From Novosphingobium album (ex Hu et al. 2023) (lineage in GTDB: Bacteria; Pseudomonadota; Alphaproteobacteria; Sphingomonadales; Sphingomonadaceae), in NCBI RefSeq assembly GCF_022832385.1, contig NZ_JALHLE010000005.1, positions 62,001 through 126,000 of the forward strand: a stretch of DNA of 64,000 nt. The letters are read 5' to 3'. This document shows positions 28,050 to 37,108 of the stretch, one piece after another. The notes under the pieces are model-generated. The model did not search any database. It was not told the DNA's origin and worked only from the letters and a program-made list of their open reading frames with translations. Each line of letters opens with the position of its first letter. Position 1 is the stretch's first letter. Both the position numbers and the translations under genes were made by a program.

Positions 28050-29347
28050 GCTGCACGTATTCCCTGTTCCGTTCCCGCGATCCGCCGCGCCTCTGGCGGC
28101 AGGCGGTCGATCGTGAATGCGCCGTCGCGAATGACGGCCTTGAGCGCCTCCTGCGGCCGGGCCAGCACGGCGGGATCGGTAACCGGATCGCCATCGACCA
28201 CGATCAGGTCCGCCAGTGCATCCGCTGCGATCACGCCGAGGCTCGTTTCGCCATCGAGCAGCGCCTCCCCGGCGTTCTTCGTGCCCCACGACAGCACCTG
28301 CTCCGCGCTGAGGCCCGGAACCGCCGCATAGGTCGCGAACTCGCGTCCGTAGTTGCCGACCTGATGATCGAGGGGATCATCCTCGATCATGTCGCGAAAC
28401 ACGCCTGAGTAATCGTCGCCCACCAGTATCCGAACGCCTGCAGCCTGTGCGGCGGGGAGTGTTTCCAGCACATGCTCGTAGAGCTCCTGCATTCGCGCAT
28501 CGCCCCAGCCCAGCTGCAGCAGGCACTGGAGATAGACCACGCTCGGCACCCAGAACGTGCCCTTGTCCACCATCGCGGCAATCACCTCGGCATCGACTTC
28601 GTCACCGTGATCGATGATGTCGACGCCCAGTTCGATGCACTCCATGATCATCGCCTTGTCGGCGACATGCGCGCGCACCTTGGCACCACGTCCATGCGCT
28701 GTCCGGACGATCATCTCGATCTCATCCCGATCCATGTTGCGCGAAACGCGGTTCGGAAATCCGTGCCCCTGGCTGGCGAAAATCTTGATCGTCTGCGCGC
28801 CGCGCCGGGTATATTCGCGCACGATCTTGCGCATGTCCTCGGGCCCGTCGAAGAACACGTCGGTGCCGGGCGTCACCTGCTTGCGCCACCAGCGCTTTCT
28901 GTCGTTGAGGTCGCCGGTGGTGCCTATGTGCGGACTGCAGGCCCGCAAGCGCGGCCCCTCCACGATGCCCTCGGCAATCGCGATCTTCAGCTGCGCATCG
29001 ACATCATTACTGCAACTGGCACCGACATATCCGGTGAACCCGCTCTCCAGCAGAACGCGCCCGTTGCGGATCGCCATGGCCATCATCACGCCGGGCGGAA
29101 ACTCCTTGCCCAGCGGGTCACCGGCCAGCCCCTCCGCCAGCGTGAACTTGTAAAAGTCCGGATGGAAATGGCAGGTTATGAGCCCCGGCATCAGCGTCTT
29201 GCCGCCAAGGTCGATCACTTCCGTTCCGGGTGCAGCATTTCCCGCAGCAATCGAGACAATGCGATTGCCTTCGAGCGCGACCGTGTGCGTGCCCGGCAGC
29301 ATCGACGTGCCGTCGAAAACCCGCGCATTCGTGAATGTGATCGTCAT
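28046..29347 (-). CDS. metal-dependent amidohydrolase family protein
   Basis: A 433-residue enzyme of the imidazolonepropionase-like amidohydrolase group. Strand 1 carries the metal-binding pair in PGLITCHFHPDF, and later ligands appear in VRAHVADKAM and IDHGDEVDAE, with the catalytic Asp region in RILVGDDYSG. The C-terminal composite beta-sandwich contains ADLIVVDGDPVTDP. It hydrolyses C-N or C-O bonds in cyclic or linear substrates. It begins the tightly overlapping block (amidohydrolase, VOC, unknown, oxygenase) of the catabolic operon, 94 bp after the P450 gene. Confidence 0.9.
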   Translation of the reverse strand: MTITFTNARVFDGTSMLPGTHTVALEGNRIVSIAAGNAAPGTEVIDLGGKTLMPGLITCHFHPDFYKFTLAEGLAGDPLGKEFPPGVMMAMAIRNGRVLLESGFTGYVGASCSNDVDAQLKIAIAEGIVEGPRLRACSPHIGTTGDLNDRKRWWRKQVTPGTDVFFDGPEDMRKIVREYTRRGAQTIKIFASQGHGFPNRVSRNMDRDEIEMIVRTAHGRGAKVRAHVADKAMIMECIELGVDIIDHGDEVDAEVIAAMVDKGTFWVPSVVYLQCLLQLGWGDARMQELYEHVLETLPAAQAAGVRILVGDDYSGVFRDMIEDDPLDHQVGNYGREFATYAAVPGLSAEQVLSWGTKNAGEALLDGETSLGVIAADALADLIVVDGDPVTDPAVLARPQEALKAVIRDGAFTIDRLPPEARRIAGTEQGIRAA

Positions 29348-29441
29348 GCCGGGAGCCTATTCCGCCCGCACTGGCGCGGCCATCGCAGCCGGACCGAAAC
29401 TTAGAACAGCGTCAAGGGCCGTGCCAAACATGGCCCTGCAC

Positions 29442-30722
29442 CTAGGCTTCGCGGCGCCGGAAGGTGAGCGGCAGGCGTTCCAGCGTCTGCGTTGCCAGCG
29501 TCGGCAGATACGTCAATTCGCTTTCAGGCACCGCCAGCCTGATGTCCGTGAGCCGCCGGATGAATTCCTGCGCCGCGACCTTTACTTCCATCCGCGCGAG
29601 CGCAATGCCGACGCACTTGTGAATGCCCGAGCCAAACGTGAGGTTTGCCCCCACATTGGGCCGGTCGATATCGAGACGCTCCGCATCGGGGAAGCGGTTC
29701 TCGTCGTAGTTGGCGGAGGCATACATGACGCAGATCTGCGACATGGCGGGGATCATGGTGCCGCCCACCTCAACATCCTTCATCGCCGTGCGGAACAGGC
29801 CATGCACAGGTGGACGCAGCCGCAGCACCTCCTCCACGAACCGGCTCATCACCCGGTCGTCGCCGACTTGCGGATAGAGCTTCTCGGCCAGCCCCTCATG
29901 CGTGGCCAGAACGTGAAGCACGTTGGCGATGCCGGCGGCAGTCGTATCGTTGCCTGCAATCAGGAAAGCACGCACCGTCGCCACCAGTTCCGTAAAGGCC
30001 AGCTTCGGGTTTTCCTCGTCCGCAAGCTGCGCGGTGACGAGGTCGGAGATCATGTCCTCGCGCGGGTTTTCTTGCCGTTCGCGGATCTCGCCAATGATCG
30101 TGTTTTGCAAGTCGCAGATGGTGCGCGCATTGACGATCATCTCCTCGTGCGTCTGCATCCGCCCGATCTGCGCGAGGATCGCGTTGGTCCACCAGGCTAT
30201 CTTCGCTGTTCCAATCTTCGAGAAGTCGAGCCCGAGTTGTTCGCAGATGAGATGCGCGGTCAACGGTCCGCCAATATCGAGTATGCCGTCGCACTGCCCC
30301 TTGTCCGCGACCTGCTCGATCAGGTCCGCGACGATCTGCCGTATGCGGGGCTCAAGATCCTTCACGCGGTGCGCGGTGAACGCCTTCTCGGTCAGCCGCC
30401 GCAACCGCGTGTGTGCAGGCGGGTCGATGGCCAGATCGCGGATGAAGCCGCCGCCTTCGCGGTCTATGATGGCCGCCAGTTCCTCGACGTGGCCATTGGC
30501 GTAGCGATCCTGATAGCCATGCTCGAGCGAGAAGGTGTCAGAGTCACCCAACACCTGCTTCGCATCATCGTACCGGGTGACGAGAAAGACATCGAGGCCG
30601 GGATCGTAATAGACCGGCTTTTCCTCACGCAGCGCGGCGTAGAAGGGAAACGGGTCGTTGCGGATCGCCGGATCGAGCCGGGTTTCGTTCCCCGTGATAC
30701 GGGCTTCGGCGGTATCAGGCAT
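29442..30722 (-). CDS. cytochrome P450
   Basis: A 426-residue soluble bacterial P450. The oxygen-activation helix reads AFLIAGNDTTAAG, the K-helix has EEVLRLRPP (E-x2-R), and the haem loop is LTFGSGIHKCVGIALAR with the cysteine ligand. It hydroxylates a hydrophobic substrate using electrons from a ferredoxin, which is not encoded nearby. The ATG at 30722 was chosen because the frame upstream is the end of the SDR gene, which it overlaps by 8 bp. The CYP family cannot be assigned by eye. Confidence 0.95.
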   Translation of the reverse strand: MPDTAEARITGNETRLDPAIRNDPFPFYAALREEKPVYYDPGLDVFLVTRYDDAKQVLGDSDTFSLEHGYQDRYANGHVEELAAIIDREGGGFIRDLAIDPPAHTRLRRLTEKAFTAHRVKDLEPRIRQIVADLIEQVADKGQCDGILDIGGPLTAHLICEQLGLDFSKIGTAKIAWWTNAILAQIGRMQTHEEMIVNARTICDLQNTIIGEIRERQENPREDMISDLVTAQLADEENPKLAFTELVATVRAFLIAGNDTTAAGIANVLHVLATHEGLAEKLYPQVGDDRVMSRFVEEVLRLRPPVHGLFRTAMKDVEVGGTMIPAMSQICVMYASANYDENRFPDAERLDIDRPNVGANLTFGSGIHKCVGIALARMEVKVAAQEFIRRLTDIRLAVPESELTYLPTLATQTLERLPLTFRRREA

Positions 30723-31659
30723 TCTGGCTCTCCGCTGCGTAGGGGCGGATTTTCCATTCGGAGGTATCGAACGACGCGATCCCCAATGTCTCCGCTTCGT
30801 CTTCCGCGACAATGGCATCCCACTGCGCCGCGACGTCCTCGATTGTCAGCCCCGGCATCGATATCCCCCGCGTGCGACCGATAAAGGTGCGTTGCACTGT
30901 GCCACCCACGGAATCGATGCACTCGCCATTGGCCTTGCAGTCCTCGTGACACAGCCATGCGAGCGCCGGCGAGGACAGTTCCGGCGGCAGGTTCGCCCGC
31001 GAATGCTGCAGCATCGGCGAGTCCTCCTCCAGCATGGCCGCGACCATGCGCGTGAAGGCGCCGGGGCTCATAGCGTTGACCTGAATACCCAGACGTGCGC
31101 CTTCCGCCGCCAATGCCCGTGTCAACGACCACAACCCACCCTTGCTCGTGGCATAGGCCGCCTGATCGGCAAATCCGGTCATCGAAAACGAGGTGCTGTT
31201 GACGATCCGGCCATACCCTTGCGCCTTCATGTGCGGCCATGCCGCCCGGCAGCAGTAGTAGGCGCCCATCAGGTTGATCGCGACGTGCCGGTCAAAATCA
31301 TGTGCAGTCATCACGTCAAACGGCGCACCGATCGAGATTGCAGCATTGTTCACGAGGATGTCGATCCGCCCGAAGCCTTCGAGCGCCGTGTCTATGATCG
31401 CCTGCCCGCCTGCCTCGCTGGCAACCGATGCCGTGCTGGCTACCGCCCTGCCCCCGGCCTCGCGGATTTCCTGCGCCACTGCCTCGGCATCCGCCCGCCC
31501 CGTATAGCCCGGCGTTTCCGGATCATGACCGATATCGTTGACCACGACGCTTGCACCGCGTTCAGCCAGCAACATGGCATGAGCGCGGCCAAGACTGGGA
31601 TTCCCGCCTGCTCCGGTCACCACCGCAACCCGGCCGTCGAACCGCAGCAAATCACTCAT
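30715..31659 (-). CDS. SDR-family oxidoreductase (peroxisomal multifunctional enzyme-like)
   Basis: A 314-residue short-chain dehydrogenase with an enlarged nucleotide-binding loop (VVTGAGGNPSLGRAHAMLLAERGASVVVND) and NNAAI, VNSTSFSMTGFADQAAYATSKGG (Ser, Tyr, Lys). It has an extra C-terminal tail of about 70 residues. It resembles the 3-hydroxyacyl-CoA dehydrogenase part of type 2 multifunctional enzymes and related steroid dehydrogenases. It is the first gene of the minus-strand catabolic operon. In the 161-bp gap before the TetR gene there is a hairpin (31715-31738) but no clear promoter. Confidence 0.88.
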   Translation of the reverse strand: MSDLLRFDGRVAVVTGAGGNPSLGRAHAMLLAERGASVVVNDIGHDPETPGYTGRADAEAVAQEIREAGGRAVASTASVASEAGGQAIIDTALEGFGRIDILVNNAAISIGAPFDVMTAHDFDRHVAINLMGAYYCCRAAWPHMKAQGYGRIVNSTSFSMTGFADQAAYATSKGGLWSLTRALAAEGARLGIQVNAMSPGAFTRMVAAMLEEDSPMLQHSRANLPPELSSPALAWLCHEDCKANGECIDSVGGTVQRTFIGRTRGISMPGLTIEDVAAQWDAIVAEDEAETLGIASFDTSEWKIRPYAAESQNA

Positions 31660-31820
31660 GCGGCCCGCACGCTAATTAGTTCATAAAGATGATCGATCGG
31701 CATTCAGGGGCCTCGCAAGGGGATAACTCCCCTCGCGTATCACCCGCCTGCAAACCGCCTCAACCGGGCGAGACGCGCTGCTCCGCCTAATGCAAGAACG
31801 TTCGTTTCGCTTGTTCCAGC

Positions 31821-32573
31821 CTAGACGAAGCGGCTGTCAGGCGCTGAACGCGTCGTGCCCGGAAGGTCCCGGTTGATCCGCAAGTCGCCCCGGCAAATGG
31901 CGCCCGCCATGATAGTTTCATAGCCCCCGGAGAGCCGTTCGCTCAACTCGTCGAAATCAAGGTTGCGGTCTGCCCATTCGACACAAGTGGCCCCCAGATA
32001 GAGCATGAGTTGCTCGGCGAGCAGCCGGGCACTGATATCATTGCGCACCACGCCGGAGCGCTGCTGCTGCATCAGGAAGCGGTGCATTGTCTTGATCTGC
32101 TGTTCGCGGAAATCGTAGAAAATCTGCCGCGCGTCCGAGAAATAGATCAGGCACACATTGCGGCTGAATTCGGGATTGATGCGGATCGATTTCAGTTCCC
32201 GGTCAAGCATCGCCGACGGGACTTCCGGATCGAAAGGATCGGGGGTGGCCGTCAGGTTCACATAAATCGAGTATTCGTTGATCGCCTCGGTAATCGCCAG
32301 ATCGCGCGGGCCAACGAGATTGTAGATCGTCTGGACTGCATGGCCGGACTGTTCGGCGATCCGGCGAACCGTCACGCCGTCGAGTCCATCCTCTTTCAGC
32401 AGACGCCGGATCGTGGCGAGAATGGTCGAACGCCGCTGGCGCTGATTATACCCTGGAGTACGCGCCCTGCTCACGCCGGGCGATACAGCACGCCCTACCG
32501 GCTGGCATGGGTCGAATATGACAGGTGTGGACTCCGGTGCGCTTGCCGCTGCCGTCGCAATCGGGCTTGCCAT
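31821..32573 (-). CDS. TetR/AcrR-family regulator
   Basis: A 250-residue TetR regulator with a disordered N-terminal 40 residues. The HTH domain is at about residues 45-95 (RRSTILATIRRLLKEDGLDGVTVRRIAEQSG, AVQTIYNLVG). The C-terminal ligand-binding domain is unassigned. AGGAGGAGA precedes the ATG. The gene is divergent from the crotonase gene (238-bp gap) and on the same strand as the catabolic operon downstream of it. It is the only regulator in the island and a reasonable candidate to control it, perhaps through the repeats upstream of the TonB receptor. Confidence 0.88.
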   Translation of the reverse strand: MASPIATAAASAPESTPVIFDPCQPVGRAVSPGVSRARTPGYNQRQRRSTILATIRRLLKEDGLDGVTVRRIAEQSGHAVQTIYNLVGPRDLAITEAINEYSIYVNLTATPDPFDPEVPSAMLDRELKSIRINPEFSRNVCLIYFSDARQIFYDFREQQIKTMHRFLMQQQRSGVVRNDISARLLAEQLMLYLGATCVEWADRNLDFDELSERLSGGYETIMAGAICRGDLRINRDLPGTTRSAPDSRFV

Positions 32574-32811
32574 GGGCCAGTTCTCTCCTCCTCACCTCAC
32601 CGCGACATGTTCTTTTGATGTCCGGTTACCCGGAACGCGGTTCGACTTGGGCGAGTTTGTCCCCTTACCCGTTTCCATGCAAGGCTATTAACCGCACAGA
32701 ACAAGACTCAGGTTCGTTCCAGACAATCGCATTTGCAGCCGCGGCCCGCATATTTAACCCCTCTGTCGAAGCAAAAGTTCAACGCCTCACCAAGACGGAG
32801 TTCACAAGCCG

Positions 32812-33783
32812 ATGGGAACGACTGCAACGAAACGCCCGCCGGCAGAGGAGATCGTCCTTTATGAAAAAGACCCTGCGACCAAGATCGCGACGATCACGCT
32901 AAACCGTCCGGAAGCGCTGAATGCACCAACAATAGCTGCCCGCCAGCGCTTCGCCGACCTGGTCATGCGGGCCAATGTCGACGACGATGTGAAAGTGCTG
33001 ATCGTGCGCGGCGTCGGCAACCACCTCGGTAGCGGCGCAGACCTGCCGGAAATGGACGGTATGTGGAGCGAAGACCCGGACTATTCCTGTCTGCCCGAAT
33101 TCCGCATCGGCGAGAATGAAGGCGTGAACTACCCTCCCAAGGGCTCGTTCCGCTATCTTGCCAACATCACCAACCTCTACGCCAATTCCAACGCGGGCCT
33201 GCGCAGCCTGCAGGATTTCAAGAAGATCTCGATCGTCGAGTGCAAGGGCTATTGCTACGGCTGGCACTTCTATCAGTGCGCCGATGCCGACATCATTGTC
33301 TCCTCCGATGATGCGCTGTTCGGCCACTCCGCCTTCCGCTACGTTGGCTGGGCAGCCAGGATGTGGCAATGGGCGCTGATGATGGGCCTCAGACCCTTCA
33401 TGGAGATGGTCTTCACCGGCCGCCCCTTCACCGCGCAGGAGATGAAGGAGCTGCATTTCGTCAACTCCGTCGTCCCGCGCGAAAAGCTGGAGGCCGAAAC
33501 GATGAAATACGCCCTTGCCTGTGCCCGCAACCGCCCGGTCGACACGGTGGTCATGCAGAAGATGTTCTTCGAGGTCTTCAAGCAGCAGCAGGGCGAATAC
33601 ATGGGCTCGATCATGTCGGGCTGGCTGGAATCGATGCTGCCGATGATGCAGCCCGATGCCGACACCGGGATCGGCGTCGATGCCGAGACTTTCGAGAAAG
33701 GCCTCGCCAACGCCGTGAAGGACAACGACCGGCAGTTCCCGCCCGACTGGCGGCTCAGCATGAAGGGCCGCAAGCAGCCCTGA
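32812..33783 (+). CDS. enoyl-CoA hydratase/isomerase-family (crotonase) protein, atypical active site
   Basis: A 323-residue crotonase-fold protein. The first oxyanion-hole segment is GVGNHLGSGADLPEM, and the second is near CKGYCYGWHFYQCADADI. In enoyl-CoA hydratase two glutamates catalyse hydration. Here the first position is occupied by an aromatic residue and the second, in LFGHSAFRYVGW, by Ala. Simple hydratase activity is therefore unlikely; an isomerase, hydrolase or ring-cleaving role is more probable. It is also longer than the usual 260 residues. It is divergent from the TetR gene and convergent with the nitroreductase gene. Confidence 0.82.
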   Translation: MGTTATKRPPAEEIVLYEKDPATKIATITLNRPEALNAPTIAARQRFADLVMRANVDDDVKVLIVRGVGNHLGSGADLPEMDGMWSEDPDYSCLPEFRIGENEGVNYPPKGSFRYLANITNLYANSNAGLRSLQDFKKISIVECKGYCYGWHFYQCADADIIVSSDDALFGHSAFRYVGWAARMWQWALMMGLRPFMEMVFTGRPFTAQEMKELHFVNSVVPREKLEAETMKYALACARNRPVDTVVMQKMFFEVFKQQQGEYMGSIMSGWLESMLPMMQPDADTGIGVDAETFEKGLANAVKDNDRQFPPDWRLSMKGRKQP

Positions 33784-33799
33784 CTAAAAGCTGGCCTTA

Positions 33800-35395
33800 C
33801 TACAGGCGCGCTTCGAGCCGGAAACGTCCCGGATAGGCGGGTACTGAACTGATGCGCCCGTCGGTCAGGGCCCGTCCCATGGCGAAGTGATATACCGTCT
33901 GGAACGTCTCGCCGGTCAGCCCCAGCACACGGTGGATTTCGTCGTCGAGAAAGCAGCCGATCCCTGTTCCGGCGTGCCCCGAGGCTTCCGCTTCCAGGTA
34001 GAGCCGTTGTCCAATCAGACCCGCCTGCCAGTGTACCTTGCGATAACGCCACGGGTCCGCGGCAATCGCATCGCCAAAATCGGCAATCATGCTGAAGGTG
34101 ACGCAGGCATCCGCAGCAATGGGCTGATGGCAGCACAAGGCCCGCACCAGCTTGCGGAAGTCTCCTTTCGCGAGCAGCCGGAGCGCCGGAACACCGGGCA
34201 ACTCAGGCACTTCCTGCCAAGCGAGATCGCCTTCCATCGCAGCACGAAGGCGGGTTTCGTCCGTCGCATGGGCTGGCAAGGCGTACAGCCCATTTTCCAG
34301 CCCCTCCACATTGTGCACGAAGGCCAGCAGATGCAGTTCGCTCTCCCCCAGCACTTGCGAGGCGGAATCGAGTACGCGCGAAAAAGTTCCTAAATTCATT
34401 GCATGATCGCGCGCATAGCGCTGGGCGCTGCGACGCTGCAGAATGATCTCGGTCGCGCGGGCGTCCGGCGCATCCGATGCCGGTGCATTGCCGAGCAAGT
34501 CGAGGCTCCCGATCCTGCCACGGCTGGCTTCGGCCACGCTGTCGATCGTTGGCCAGCGATACATCGGGTGCGGATCGAGAAGATTGGCGACGCCCGCCCA
34601 GCGCGGTTCGCCGACGCATTTCGGGGCAGGTATGTCGCCGCCCGCAGCCTGCTTCGGATCGGCCTCGATGTGGACAAGGACTTCCGGGTCTTCCCGTTCG
34701 GCGCGCCCGAATTCGTGCTCGCGGTCCAGCCCGAGCAGCGCGCCAAGCGCGTCCGTCCCGATCCCCGGCACCACGCGCGCTCGCCACCCCAGTAATGAGC
34801 AAGCAGCCGCAATCGCGCCAAGAGCATGACCTACATCGAGCTGGCAATACCTGAAGGCGCGCTCGCCATATTTCCAGGCCTCGCGCCAGTGGATCGAACT
34901 CAGGCCTATCCAGAGGCCGGGCCGTTCGAGGATCGTTGAGCGCCGCAGTTCCAGCCCGTGCTCAGCCGGCCTGTAGTGATGAACTCCATCCGGGATGCCG
35001 CCGATCCCGCGCGCGACGATATAGCCTTCGGTCGGATGGAGGTTTCCGCTGGAAGGGTTACAGCGCAGCGCCCAGCGGTCCGGCCCATATTCCTTGATGG
35101 CAGCAAGGCCCAGCGATAATTCCAGCAGCGCACCGACGCTGCGGACGTCAGGGGCTACAGGCGTAACCGGACATTGTCCGGTCAAGGCCGCGAACGGCGT
35201 TTCGATCCCGTCCGACACCAGCGGCAGCAACGTCACCGGCGCGCCCGCGAAATGCCGGTAGGGAGATGGCTGGGCGTCCCAGTCGAGTGTTTCCGGCCCA
35301 GCGGCATAGCCATCCTGCCGATGCTTGGTCCGGCGATGATAGGCCAGAACTACCTCTGCCCGTTCCCGCAAATTCCCTTCCGCGATATCGAGCAT
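33800..35395 (-). CDS. SagB/ThcOx-like double nitroreductase-domain protein
   Basis: A 531-residue flavoprotein with two nitroreductase-like domains. In the first, LRCNPSSGNLHPTEGYIV is the classic SagB-type FMN-binding segment, followed by HHYRPAEHGLEL and GERAFRYCQLDVGHA. In the second, EIILQRRSAQRYARD starts the domain and GQRLYLEAEASGHAGTGIGCFLDDEI ends it. SagB-like enzymes oxidise azolines in peptide maturation, but no YcaO cyclodehydratase is nearby. Some relatives accompany hypoxia genes. The ATG at 35395 follows AGGAAGG by 10 bases; GTG and TTG starts just upstream are possible. It is divergent from the FAD oxidoreductase operon. Confidence 0.83.
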   Translation of the reverse strand: MLDIAEGNLRERAEVVLAYHRRTKHRQDGYAAGPETLDWDAQPSPYRHFAGAPVTLLPLVSDGIETPFAALTGQCPVTPVAPDVRSVGALLELSLGLAAIKEYGPDRWALRCNPSSGNLHPTEGYIVARGIGGIPDGVHHYRPAEHGLELRRSTILERPGLWIGLSSIHWREAWKYGERAFRYCQLDVGHALGAIAAACSLLGWRARVVPGIGTDALGALLGLDREHEFGRAEREDPEVLVHIEADPKQAAGGDIPAPKCVGEPRWAGVANLLDPHPMYRWPTIDSVAEASRGRIGSLDLLGNAPASDAPDARATEIILQRRSAQRYARDHAMNLGTFSRVLDSASQVLGESELHLLAFVHNVEGLENGLYALPAHATDETRLRAAMEGDLAWQEVPELPGVPALRLLAKGDFRKLVRALCCHQPIAADACVTFSMIADFGDAIAADPWRYRKVHWQAGLIGQRLYLEAEASGHAGTGIGCFLDDEIHRVLGLTGETFQTVYHFAMGRALTDGRISSVPAYPGRFRLEARL

Positions 35396-35524
35396 GAGCA
35401 CTGTACCTTCCTGCAAATCGGACCATTACAATCTTTTTTTGCAAACAAGTTTCATGCCATCGGTCGAAATTGCCCGGTTCTTGCTTGGCATGCTCCGACG
35501 CAACAAAGTGCCGGGGAGTAAGCC

Positions 35525-37108
35525 ATGTACGACGTCGCCATAGTCGGAGCAGGCCTGAGCGGGCTTGCGCTGGCCGAATTGCTGGAAGCTCAGGGCCAGT
35601 CCGTAGTCGTGCTGGAAGCGCGCGAGCGCCTCGGCGGGCGCATTCTGACGGAGATCGATCCGGAAAGCGGCCTTGCCGTCGATCTCGGACCGACATGGTT
35701 CTGGCCCCACCGCCAGCCCTTCGTCGCCGCGCTTGCACAACGCCTTGAAATTCCGTCATTCCCGCAAAGGGATACGGAACAGAACCTGTCGCTGACGGAT
35801 GTCGACAAAGGGCCGCAGCGGACCTCGGACCTCCCGCTTCACGATGGTGCACATCGCCTGGTCGGAGGCATGGCGCAGCTGACGAAGGCCCTTGCCGCGC
35901 GCCTTTCATCTACCGAAATCCGGCTCGGCCACATCGTCCAGGCCCTGTTCAACGAGGGCAATCATGTGCGCCTGACATGGTGCTCCGGCGCGGGCAATGG
36001 CGAAGTTCTGGCACAGCGTTGCGTCATGGCCCTGCCGCCGCGGCTTGTCGGGTCCCTGACATTTTCTCCCACATTGGACCGGGCGACCCTGTCGGCTCTG
36101 CAACACACGCAGACCTGGATGGCGACATCGGCAAAGACCGGGGTCGCTTGCGCCAGTCCCGTCTGGCGCGAGGCAGGCCTGTCGGGATCCGCTTTCGTGA
36201 CTCACGAACAGGCCGTGCTCGCCGAGACCTGGGATGCCTGCGACGCTGCGGGCGATCGTGCCGGCATTGGCGGTTTTGTAAGCCTCAGCCCTGCCCTGCG
36301 CCGCGATTTCGTCGAAGGCCTGCCGATGCTGATCGCCAGCCAGCTGACCCAGCTATACGGCACCGAACTGGAAACACGAGTGCAGTACTATCAGGACTGG
36401 GCCGCCGAGCCGTTCACCTGCAGCACCGCCGATCTCGCTCAGGCGCCAGACGACCATCCTCCTGTCGCCGACAGCGTGCTGCGCGGAGCCTATTGGGCCG
36501 AGAAGCTCTACTTCGCCGGCGCCGAGACGGCAGCGCACGATCCCGGCTACCTCGAAGGTGCTCTCGATTCCGCCCATCGAACCGCGCTGGCGATCCGCGA
36601 AGCGCACGAACGCGCCGACCTGCTTTCCCGGCCGGTGAACGCCGCGTCCCTGCAAAGCTTCGGTGAATGGATCGCGGACCAGCGTGCGCCAGGGTTCTCG
36701 ACCTATCGCGCCACCCTGTCGCGCAGCCTGATGCGGCAGGAGCGCGAACAACTCACGCAGCGTGCGCTGCTGGCCGCCGCCGAAGAGGTCTTCGCAAACG
36801 CGCTCAAGCAGCTCGGTGAATTGTCCTTCGACGGAGCAGGCGCTTCGGTATCACAAGGCCGGTCAAGCCTGCTTCCCGCCGTGCAAGCCCCGTTCAAGCC
36901 CTTCCTCGACGGGCTGATCGCGGAAGTCATGGAATTCAACGCGACGTCCTGCGCGCTTTCCAACTTCCCCGACGAGCACAAGCCGCCACGGGAATACGTG
37001 AACGCCATGCTGCGCGATATCGCCGCCGCATGGGTGGAATTCTCGCAGGATGCCAACCTGCTGCTGCTGGGCTGCCATGGCCCGGACGTCAGCGTGGGAG
37101 CAGCCTGA
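35525..37108 (+). CDS. FAD-dependent amine-oxidase-like oxidoreductase with extra C-terminal domain
   Basis: A 527-residue protein. Residues 1-360 form a flavin monooxygenase/amine oxidase fold: the dinucleotide motif VAIVGAGLSGLALAELLEAQG, then ERLGGRIL, and the C-terminal FAD motif LYFAGAETAAHDPGYLEGALDSA. Residues 370-527 are an additional, mostly helical region (TYRATLSRSLMRQEREQLTQ) that I do not recognise. Its TGA shares one base with the ATG of the GST-like gene, so they are coupled. The substrate is unknown. It lies between a nitroreductase and a Rieske protein, which suggests a redox relay (inference). Confidence 0.83.
   Translation: MYDVAIVGAGLSGLALAELLEAQGQSVVVLEARERLGGRILTEIDPESGLAVDLGPTWFWPHRQPFVAALAQRLEIPSFPQRDTEQNLSLTDVDKGPQRTSDLPLHDGAHRLVGGMAQLTKALAARLSSTEIRLGHIVQALFNEGNHVRLTWCSGAGNGEVLAQRCVMALPPRLVGSLTFSPTLDRATLSALQHTQTWMATSAKTGVACASPVWREAGLSGSAFVTHEQAVLAETWDACDAAGDRAGIGGFVSLSPALRRDFVEGLPMLIASQLTQLYGTELETRVQYYQDWAAEPFTCSTADLAQAPDDHPPVADSVLRGAYWAEKLYFAGAETAAHDPGYLEGALDSAHRTALAIREAHERADLLSRPVNAASLQSFGEWIADQRAPGFSTYRATLSRSLMRQEREQLTQRALLAAAEEVFANALKQLGELSFDGAGASVSQGRSSLLPAVQAPFKPFLDGLIAEVMEFNATSCALSNFPDEHKPPREYVNAMLRDIAAAWVEFSQDANLLLLGCHGPDVSVGAA

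Noticed and set aside
31715..31738. Hairpin between the first SDR gene and the TetR gene
   Set aside because: Ten paired bases with one mismatch but no T-run on either strand; neither a clear terminator nor a clear operator.
35396..35524. TGCAAA...TTTGCA arms in the nitroreductase/FAD oxidoreductase gap as an operator
   Set aside because: The arms are short and far apart, as expected by chance in this T-rich patch.
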